A DNA stretch of 64,000 bases, taken from assembly GCA_037953745.1 (NCBI GenBank), contig JBAKBP010000712.1, positions 62,001 to 126,000 of the forward strand, given 5' to 3'. The stretch is from Lithodes maja. Taxonomy: Eukaryota; Arthropoda; Malacostraca; Decapoda; Lithodidae. Below, piece after piece: positions 52,729-61,513 of the stretch. The translations under genes and the position numbers were made by a program. Positions within the stretch are counted from its first letter, which is position 1; every line of letters starts with the position of its first letter. The notes beneath the pieces were generated by a model. It did not search any database. It was given only the letters and a program-made list of their open reading frames with translations, and was not told where the DNA came from.

Positions 52729-55400
52729 CCGGTTATGTAATGTTTGAGAAAAGCCGAATAAATCGAAATGGAGGTGGCGTTTTACTTTATATCAAAGAAA
52801 GTCTTAACCCTACCCTCTTGTCAAAACCTCAAATTGTGAACGTCGACGCATCTTTTGTGCTAATAAAGAATAATAAAGGTACCAAAATAATACTTGCATT
52901 AATATACAGACCTCCAGCTCAATCAGTGCAAACTGACCGAGAAATTTACGAACAAATTGCAGATGTAAGTAACTCACAAGATACCGTAATTTTTGGTGAC
53001 TTTAATTTACCTGTGACCAAGTGGGGCGATACTCTTACTTCACACTCCGGACATGACTTGTATACGAACTTGCAAGAGAGTTCGCTTTATCAATTTGTTG
53101 GAACGCCGACCCGTGGTAATAACGTTCTTGACATTGTACTTGCAACAAAAGAAGAATTAATAGAGAATTTGAATGTTGGTGATGAATTCAGTAACAGCGA
53201 CCATCATACGATAACTTTTACTTTAAAGTTTACTAGTAACGAACCAAATAGTAGCATCGAAAAAGTCCCTAATTTCAAGAAAGCAAACTTCCATAAACTT
53301 AGAGCTATGTTTAAAGAAACTGACTGGAGCTTTTTAATTCACAATAACGACATAAATACATCTTGGAAGTTATTCGAAGCCACTTACCTAAAAGCAGTGC
53401 AAGACTGCATACCATCGAAAACTCGGCGTCCAGGCCATAATAATAAGCCCAAATGGTGGAATAAAGATATTTCAAACTGCCTGCTTGCTAAAAAATTTGC
53501 TAATGATAGATTAAAATCCTCACAAAATGACGAAGAACGGCTGAAATTTGTAGAGCTACGACGCAAAGCCAAAAAGTTAATTAAGCAAAGTAAAAAGACC
53601 TTAGAGTTACATATTGCGAATCAAAGTAAAACAAACCCGAAAGAATTCTATAGTTATATCAGAAAGAAAAAAGTAGTTACTTCAACTGTTGGACCATTAG
53701 TCGATGAAAATGGAGAATACACCAAAGACGAAGAACAAATGAGTAATGCCCTCAATACCTTCTTTGCATCAGTTTTTACAACAGAAGACCTCAGTGATAT
53801 CCCTACACTATCGCCGATTCAGATTGATAATTCAGATGTTTTAAGCAATATCACCGTTACAGAGAGAGAAGTATTGAATTGTTTAGATAAACTCAAGGTA
53901 AATAAAACGCCTGGACCTGATACAATCTCGCCTAGAGTTCTAAAGGAAGCTAAGGATGAGCTCTCTAAACCACTGACATTACTATTCAATAAATCCTTGC
54001 AGTCTGGAACTATGCCCGATCAGTGGAAGCTAGCCAACGTAACACCGATATTCAAAAAAGGCAGCAAATCCCTATACAGTAACTATCGTCCAATTAGCTT
54101 AACCTCAGTTGTATGTAAAATGCTAGAAACGGTCATACGAGACAGACTCGTAAATCACTTAGAGGAAAATAACATACTTAAAGATACTCAACACGGCTTT
54201 CGTAAAAAACGTTCCTGTTTAACAAACCTCTTAGACTTCTTCCACGATATCCTCAACCTCTACGATGAGAGTAAAGCTGTAGATATTATATACAGTACCT
54301 TGATTTTCAAAAGGCCTTTGACAAAGTTCCCCACAAACGTTTACTGCTAAAACTAAAAGCGCATGGAATACAAGACGGTGTGTTGAAATGGATAGAAAAT
54401 TGGCTCAGCGACAGAAAGCAAAGAGTAGTCATAAACGGTAAGGCATCAAAATGGACCAATGTAAGTAGCGGGGTACCCCAGGGATCGGTACTAGGACCAA
54501 TTCTCTTTCTAATTTACATCAACGACATAGATGAGGGTCTCACCTGTACAATCTCAAAATTTGCTGACGATACAAAAATTGCAAATAGCGTACTGTACTC
54601 TCAAAAGAACAAGTTGACGATATGCAACACAATCTAGATAAATTGTCATGTTGGGCCCAAATTTGGCAAATGAGTTTCAATGCGGATAAATGTAAAGTAC
54701 TACATATCGGATACCTAAATGAGAAAGCAAACTATTCGATGAATGGCACTCAGCTTAAGAATGTAAACAGAGAAACCGATCTGGGAGTAACAATATCGAG
54801 TAACCTAAAACCGAGTCAACAATGTTCAGAAGTTGTTAAGAAGGCAAACAAAATAATTGGCTTTATAGGCAGGTCATTTGAGCATAAATCCAAAGAAGTC
54901 ATCCTAACCCTTTACAATTCCTTAGTCCTCCCTCTTCTGGAATACTGCGTTCAATCCTGGTGCCCTTATTACCAAAAAGATATAAACAAGCTAGAACGAG
55001 TTCAACGTAGAGTTACCAAAATGATACCTAGCCTAAAGAACAAACCATACGAAGAGCGTCTTAGAGAATTAAATCTATTTCCTTTAACCCAGCGCAGATT
55101 AAGAGGCGACTTAATTCAAGTGTTCAAAATCATCAAAGGCATCGACAATATGAACTGTAGTAAGTACTTCACTATCGACCAATCTAATTACACGCGGGGA
55201 AACGGTTGCAAAATTATTGGTAAATCTTTTAACTCGCACGAATCTAAGAATTTCTTCTTCAATCGAGTTGTCAACTTGTGGAATGGGCTTCCCCGAAACG
55301 TTATAGACTGCATCACCGTTGATTCATTTAAACTCCGCCTAGACAAATATCTCGCATCAAACCCGCGACTGACTGCGTTTGTAAATGAATAACTTTATTT

Positions 55401-55611
55401 TATCCCCCCCTCAGTTACTAACCCATCTGTCCCCTACTAACTTCCTAATCCTGCCACGGACATTAGTTCCAGGGCAGTAATTCCCTTTCCAATGTTCCCT
55501 TACCCACTCTAAACCACTGTTTGGACACTTGATCCTCAGTGTTTTGGAGGACAAGCAACCTAGAAGGGTCACTGGATCTGTTGTAGCTTGATTTCCTTTG
55601 TACTCCTTTGT
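55401..55611. other. Unassigned sequence between LINE W and DIRS copy D
   Basis: About 210 bp without a motif I recognise. A 95-codon minus-strand frame crosses it into the DIRS fragment and has no family resemblance. Confidence 0.4.
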
Positions 55612-55775
55612 ACTATGCCCCGGTAACCCCGTAGTTTGTGAACTATTCGACACATGAGTGAAGCGTCTGGAGGCGGAAAAAGATAGATTGAATTCCACCT
55701 GTTCCAGTCCTCCAGTAAAGCGTCTGGACCCCCCGCCGGAGTTCTTGCCCGGCGGGTCAGATAGAGAGGAAGTCT
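55612..55775 (-). pseudogene. DIRS pol fragment (copy D)
   Basis: About 160 bp from the methyltransferase-like region after RNase H. The minus strand reads as counterparts of LTRRSITPAGGPDAL and DRWSSIYLFPPPDASLM in copy C, including the CCCGCCGG/CCGGCGGG arms at 55732-55757. It ends exactly where LINE Z begins. Diverged from B and C. Confidence 0.8.
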
Positions 55776-55850
55776 GTATTTACCTAATTGTATTTACCTA
55801 ATTGTAGTTTACAGGAGTTGAGCTAAGCTCGTGTTGTCCCGTCTCTCAGT

Positions 55851-58800
55851 CTACTTTTTATCCAATTTTTTCTTGAAAATATGGATGTTCCTTGCCCCTA
55901 CCACCTCCTCCTCCAGCCCATTCCATTTGTCAATACATCTATAGGGGAAGCTAAACTTCCTGATATCGTTCTTGCAGGTAGGTCTTTTTACTTTGTAGCT
56001 GTGGCCTCTAGTTATTCCTGTATCCATAATTAATATATCCTCCCTATCCAGCCTCTCCAGCCCCCGGGCACATTTGTACATCATTATCATGTCTCCCCTC
56101 TCTCTCCTCTCTTTTAGACTCGGTAGATTTAATTTGTCTAGCCTCCCTTCATATGGCAGTTCTCTGAGACTTGGAACCAATCTAGTGACTGCTCTCTGGA
56201 TTCTTTCTAACTTGTGAATATGCTTCTTTAGATGCGGGGACCACACCACTGCTGCATACTCCAATCTTGGTCTAATCATACTCTTCATAATTTTCGCTAC
56301 CATGGTCTCATCCAAGTAGTTCAGAGCAACTTTCATATTCCCGGCCATTGCATACATTCCGCTAAAGAGCTTGTTAATATGTTTCTCTGGCGACAAATTA
56401 TCTTGTATAATCAACCCTAAATCTTTTTCTTTTTCGGCCTTGCTAATTATATTATCTCCCATCCTGTACTCCCAATTTGGTCTATTCACACTTCTTCCCA
56501 TATTTAACACATGGCATTTACTTATATTAAAATTCATTTTCCACTTGGTGCTCCATTCGTATATTTTATCTAAATCCCCTTGCAGCTCCTCACAACTACT
56601 TTTATTTGTTATTTGTCTCATAATTTTTACGTCATCTGCAAACATTGACATGTAAGAGTTTATGCCTATCGGCAGGTCATTCACGTACATAAGGAACATG
56701 AGAGGTGCCAACACAGATCCCTGCGGCACACCACTCTCAACTTTCCGCAACGATGAGTAAGTTCCTCTAATGTTGGTCCTCATTTCCCTATCTGTTAAAT
56801 AGCTCTCCATCCATTTCAGCAAACTCCCCCTGACACATCCTAGCGTCTCAAGCTTAGATAACAATCTCTTATGTGGTACCTTATCGAATGCTTTGGAAAG
56901 GTCTAAGTAGACGCAGTCCACCCATCCGCCTTTTTCTTGGAGTACAGCTATCACCCTACTGTAATAACATAGCAAACTGGTAACACAAGATGTCCCTTCT
57001 CTGAATCCAAATTGCTTTGGGGTTATTATCTTCTTTCTCTCCAACATTTTCATCCATCTCTTCCTAATTAGCTTTTCACAAATCTTGCATACAATACTAG
57101 TAAGTGAAACTGGTCTATAGTTTAGAGGGTCCTCAGGGTTTCCATTCTTGTATATCGGAATGATATTAGCTCTTTTCCATTCAACAGGAACCTGTCCTTT
57201 ATCTAAGGAAGCTTGAATTATGTCCCTCACTGGCTCTACTAATTGTTCTGCACACTCCTTTAAAACCCAGGCAGACACTTCATCTGGTCCCATAGCTTTC
57301 CTTACTTCAAGTCCTCTCATCGCAGATAACAGCTCATCTCTAGTTATTTCAATCTTACTAAGACCACTCTCCAGTACTCCCGCCTGTGGTTCGTCAAAAC
57401 CTTCCTCTCTAGTAAAAACTGACCCCAATTTGTTATTCATTACCTCACACATGTCCGATACATTTTCATACGTCCTAGCATCAACTCTTAATTTAGTAAT
57501 TTGTTTCTTTACCTTCAACTTACTGTTTATATATTTATAAAATAATCTAGGGTCACTTTCACATTTATTTACTATGTTCTTCTCATAGTTCATTTTAACT
57601 TGCCTAATTATGTTAACATATCTATTCCTCTCCTGTTTATATTTATTCCGATTACTCTCAGTGTTCCTTCTTCTTAATCTAGCCCAAGCTGCATCACGCC
57701 TACCTAAAGCTCTTTTGCATTTCAAATTAAACCAATCTTTCTGCTTAGTAAAATTTCCAGTTTTATATCTTGGGACAAACATATTGGTTCCTACTCTATA
57801 AATTTCGAGGAATCTACTATATTTACCTTGTACGTCCCGTTCCTTCAAAATAAGATCCCAATCTACTCCCTCTAAATATCTTTTCAAGGATACATAATCA
57901 GCTTTACTATAATTTAATCTGTCATTTATGTAGCTATTGTCTAATCTATTGGCATTACTCGAGGTCAACTTCCATTTTAGTTGTTGTTGTTGTTGTTGTT
58001 CCCTAAGCTGCCTGGCCGAACAGCCCGAGTCCCTGAGGAAGGCCATGGCCACGATCGGGCTTTCCCACAGAGCTCTCATTGAGTGTAGGTTGTGTTGTTG
58101 GCGTAAGTGGTTGTGTGAAATGCAGTCTTCTATGATGTGTTTAATGGTATGGGGTGCTGTGTTACATCCCGGGCAGGCGTCGACAACGGAGTCATCCAGT
58201 CTCTTCTGATAGCTCAGGAGAGCTGGATGGTGTCCGCATCTCAGCCTGGCCAGGTGGACTCTGTCCTCGCGAGGGAGGGAGGATTCGGAAGGATGGATTT
58301 CGGGAGGTCGTGCATGCAGCTGCGTGTTGTCTGTGAGTGAGTGGATGGATTGGCTTGAGATATGAGTATGGATGTGCTTCTGGAAGTTGGTTCGGAGTGG
58401 GCAGGGAGGGAGAGAGGACAATAATTGTGTGTGATACCGTGTGCTGGGTGTTGTTTTGATATTTCTTGGTGTCTGTGGATGTGTTGCCATGTAGTTTAGT
58501 GGGTGGTCTTGGTCCATTTTAGTAATAGGTGATCACTTTTACCTACAGGACATAGATAGTTTATATCACTAATTTCGTGAGGATCTTTTGTAAAAATCAG
58601 ATCGAGTTTAGAAGGTTCGTTATTACCCCTCATTCTTGTATTTTCCTTCACATGTTGTGCAAGTACATTTTCCGTAACCAACTCCACTAGCCGACTTCCC
58701 CAAGATCTCTGATTTGGCCCTGCATCTCCCGATTCCCAATCAACCTCACTACAGTTGAAATCTCCTACCAAGATCAATCGATTCTTCCTTAAAAGCAATC

Positions 58801-59050
58801 TTCTCAACGACTGAATCATATCCTCTACCATCTCCTCAAACTCCAACTCCCTCCATGCTCTGGTCTTTGGTGGCATGTAAGCTACTGCTATGTCTAGCTT
58901 TTTTCCTTCTATATCATTGAGTTCAACGCCATTATTTCTGCCTTGTCATTATTTAACTCCACGTGCTTTGCTGTCATAGGGTTCTTAACTAATACTGCCA
59001 CTCCACCTCCCCTTTTACCCTTTCTATCATTTCTCCATATATTATATCCT
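55851..59050 (-). pseudogene. LINE Z ORF2 (endonuclease-RT), split by a LINE A insertion
   Basis: Minus strand. Endonuclease 59050-58524: RNDRKGKRGGGVAVLV, IAVAYMPPKTRAW-type block, LILVGDFNCSEVDWE, KLDLIFTKDPHE and SDHLLLKW; a frame break lies near 58910. After the LINE A insert: WFNLKCKRALGRRDAAW and GLEVRKAMGPDEVSAWVLKE; then RT NYRPVSLTSIVCKICEKLI, VYLDLSKAFDKVPHKRLL, SGVPQGSVLAPLMFLMYVND and catalytic MFADDVKI. C-terminal block VVWSPHLKKHIHKLERIQRA and RGDMIMMYKCARG. The 888-codon frame 55851-58517 is open only because the LINE A insertion happens to keep frame; its first roughly 180 codons belong to LINE A. Confidence 0.9.
57981..58512 (-). mobile_element. LINE A 3' fragment inserted in LINE Z
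   Basis: 532 bp with (GTT)n at 57981-57998 on the plus strand, flanked by an 11-bp target duplication TCCATTTTAGT (57970-57980 and 58513-58523). Encodes the LINE A C terminus (CGHHPALLSYQKRLDDSVVD, CPGCNTAPHTIKHIIEDC). Removing it restores LINE Z's SDHLLLKWKLTSSNANRLD. Confidence 0.95.
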
Positions 59051-59063
59051 TCACTAAACACGA

Positions 59064-60003
59064 TGTTGCTGTTAACATGTTTTCTGTTACTAGATTCAAT
59101 AATTTACTGCCCCAAGATTCATTATTATTTCCCGCATCTAACCCTTCCCAATTGACTTCGTTACAATTGAAATCACCTGTTAATAATAATTTATTTCTCC
59201 TATTAAAAAGTATTTTTAGTGCATCTAGAGATTCCGTGATTAGTTGATCATATTTATCCCGCTTCCATGCTCTAGTTTGTGGTGGTATATAAGCCACTGC
59301 TATATCGGTTGCTTTGTTGTCCTTGTCTTTTATTGTCACTGCTATAATTTCTGATCTATTATTGCCTAGGTTAATCTCACTTGCTTCTATATTTTTGTCA
59401 GTCATTATTAACACTCCACCGCCCACTTTTCCTTCTATCTTTTCTCCACACATTGTACCCTTTCCATCCCAACACTCCCAATTCAGTACCACCTCTCAAC
59501 TTTGTTTCTGCTAAGCACATAATATGTGGTTTATATTTCTCAATATAGTCATTCAATTCTAATTTCTTAGACAGCAAGCCATCCACATTACTATACATCA
59601 GCTTTATCTCCCCCCTTCTTACACCTTTCTTTTTTTTCTCTTTCCCTAATATTCCCAGACTCTACTCCCCCCCCCCCCCCCCCCCCCCCCGCTTCCACTC
59701 CACTTTCTCTCCCTTTGCTCCCCCGTGCTCTCCACCTGCCCTGTTCCTCTCACTTGTTCCTGGTTTACACCAGTCTCTCCCTCCTGTCCTTCGGTACTGG
59801 TACTCGCTTCCCCTGTCCGACCGTTCATCCCTAAGTTCTCTGTTTGCCCCTCCGTCTTCCTCTGTGGGCTTTTGATGAACCATTTCCTCTTCTTCGTTCC
59901 TACCAGTCTCCAATAAAAAAAATACACTTCTTGTTCTGTTCTTTTGGCATTCAATTCCTTCACCTCATCCCTCAAACTTTTCATTTTGTTTCTTTCATCT
60001 AAA
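59064..60003 (-). pseudogene. LINE Z second copy (Z2): ORF1/ORF2 start region
   Basis: Minus-strand 60003-59646 reads a helical, charged segment (LRDEVKELNAKRTEQEVYF) then a Gly/Glu/Ser-rich stretch over a C27-type run at about 59667-59693. From 59598 ORF2 begins: MYSNVDGLLSKKLELNDYIE, HIMCLAETKL, GGVLIMTDKNIE and LLLTGDFNCNEVNWE. It ends at VTENMLTA near 59064, where the endonuclease of Z1 starts again. A tandem, partial second LINE. Confidence 0.8.
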
Positions 60004-60558
60004 TCCTGGTTTAGTTGTGTATTGGCTAATTCCACGGACTATTTTTGTTTCCTGGATTAGTTGTGTATTGGCTAATTCCACGGACTATTTTGGGGGCCCG
60101 GGGTTAGTTGTGTTTTGGCTAACTCTTCGGTCCTGTGTGGCGTTCAGATGGTATCTGGACGAGGTGGGTTGTTTCCCGGCGGGTTTTTCTCGGTTTCACC
60201 ATGAAAAACCCGGCTGGGTGCCGAGTTTTGGCCACACGAGGTTTCAAAAACAGGCTTGTTTCCCCGGCGAGTAGGTGTCTGAGGCTCCCCAGGACTGCGT
60301 CTCTGTGGTGGTGCCTGTTTCAGGCTCCCTATGATTCCCGGCGGAATGGCTGTACCCATCTAACAGTGTTCATGCGGACACATGTTGTGAAGTTGTTTTC
60401 CCCGGTTTTGCAAAACCAGGAAAAAACCTAGCTGTTGTTGTTTGGTTTTCCTCCCCGGCGATCTTTTACAAAGAAGTGGGGATAGGAACGATTGGGGTTA
60501 ACTTTTAACATCTTGCACACCCGGCGGTGCACCCTGGAAGGGTGGGGATGAACGAATT
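60004..60558 (+). mobile_element. DIRS leader fragment (copy E)
   Basis: Matches copy C 15810-16370: TTAGTTGTGTATTGGCTAAT (repeated here), then the CCGGCG hairpin series. Hairpins seen: 60175-60215 (GGGTTTTTC ... GAAAAACCC), 60405-60420 (GGTTTTGCAAAACC) and 60455-60482 (CCCCGGCGATCTTTTACAAA then GAAGTGGGG). No coding part. Ends at LINE A's GTT tail. Confidence 0.85.
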
Positions 60559-60746
60559 GGTTGTTGTTGTTGTTGTTCCCTAAGCTGCCTGGCCGAACAG
60601 CCCCGAGTCCCTGAGAAAGGCCATGGCCACGATCGGGCTTTCCCACAGAGCTCTCATTGAGTGTAGATTGTGTTGTTGGCGTAAGTGGTTGTGTGAAATG
60701 CAGTCCTCTATGATGTGTTTAACCCTCCAGCCCCGGCTATGTATTA

Positions 60747-61513
60747 CAGTCAGCCCCCCCAATACGCGATTCCACAATTCGCGAAAACCCTAATACACGA
60801 GTGACCCCTCGAAAATAACATTAATTAATTAAACATTAATTACGCGAGGTGGTACCACAATACACGAATCGAGAGCTAAGAAGGGGCCAAATCCGCTATT
60901 CCCGCTTGATACGCGAGCACGTCTACGTTTCGCGAGGCCCAGGAGTAGCTCTGAAAAAAGAAGAAGACGGGCATACGCCTGCCTTCCCTCCCGCTTACCC
61001 TCCCTCCCTCCCTCCCACAGTCCCGCTCAAGCGTCATAGCCGTGCGGAGTGACCAAACGTTTGTAGTGCCTGCCACTTTTTCGCCATGCCACGCCAATAT
61101 AAGAAGATAACACACAAAATGAAGGTGGAAGTGTTGGATAGCAAGAAAAAAGGAGAAGGAAACTGTGCAATAGGCTTGTCAGAGTAAACTGTTCGTACGA
61201 TTTGGTCAGGGAGGGAGAAGTTGGAGAAAATCGTGAAGTCCTACGGTCCTAGTCCTAGTCCTAGCCTATCTTCTACTAATTTTAAGGTAAGGTTTCATAT
61301 TTTTATTCATTGTTCTTATTATATATAAGATATAGACTGTACTGTAGAGCCAAAAATGTCGAAAATAAGGCCAAAATTTTTGAAAATAGGCCATAATTGA
61401 GAGATGTCACCCATATCTAATTATTCCTATTTAAAGTTAGGTCCACAATACGCGGATTCCCAATACGCGATGCCTCCTGTCGCCCTATTCTCGCGTATTG
61501 GGGGGGCTGACTG
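60747..61513. mobile_element. Tigger/pogo-derived MITE, copy 2 (767 bp)
   Basis: CAGTCAGCCCCCCCAATACG to its complement, TA at 60745-60746 and 61514-61515. Nested in the TTAA MITE. Nearly identical to 13222-13991. Confidence 0.93.
61086..61270 (+). pseudogene. Tigger-like transposase N-terminal remnant, copy 2
   Basis: ATG at 61086; MPRQYKKITHKMKVEVLDSK, a stop after GLSE (61182-61184), then TVRTIWSGREKLEKIVKS in the same frame, as in copy 1. The shared stop shows that both MITEs derive from one already defective source. Confidence 0.7.

Larger units (their letters stand above)
44357..55392 (+). pseudogene. LINE W ORF2 (endonuclease-RT), interrupted
   Basis: Starts MNINVDPTRTKNI at 44357. 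Endonuclease blocks: LKVFYANARSIRNK, DVIGITESWL; after the LTR element GGGVLLYIKES, TVIFGDFNLP, DIVLATKEE and NSDHHTITF. RT: KTPGPDTISPRVL, YRPISLTSVVCKMLE, a frameshift near 54300 through motif A, SGVPQGSVLGPILFLIYIN, and catalytic FADDTKI. A second frameshift lies near 54605. The C-terminal frame 54622-55392 holds LEYCVQSWCPYYQKDINKLE and NYTRGNGCKI. All catalytic motifs survive, so decay is recent. Confidence 0.92.
44013..55400 (+). mobile_element. LINE 'W' (CR1/L2-like), split by an LTR retrotransposon
   Basis: Own sequence 44013-44586 and 52733-55400, about 3.2 kb. 5'-truncated within ORF1 where it joins DIRS copy F, then ORF2 with endonuclease, RT and C-terminal region, ending near 55400. 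The LTR element at 44587-52728 interrupts the endonuclease. Removing it restores the frame EYSLPG-YVMFEKS. Confidence 0.9.
55776..59063 (-). mobile_element. LINE 'Z' (CR1/L2-like), copy Z1
   Basis: Nearly full ORF2 on the minus strand, ending in a doubled TATTTACCTAATTG tail (55783-55808 on the plus strand). A 5'-truncated LINE A is inserted at 57981-58512. At its 5' end the endonuclease start is joined to a second endonuclease from another Z copy (59064-60003). Confidence 0.9.
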
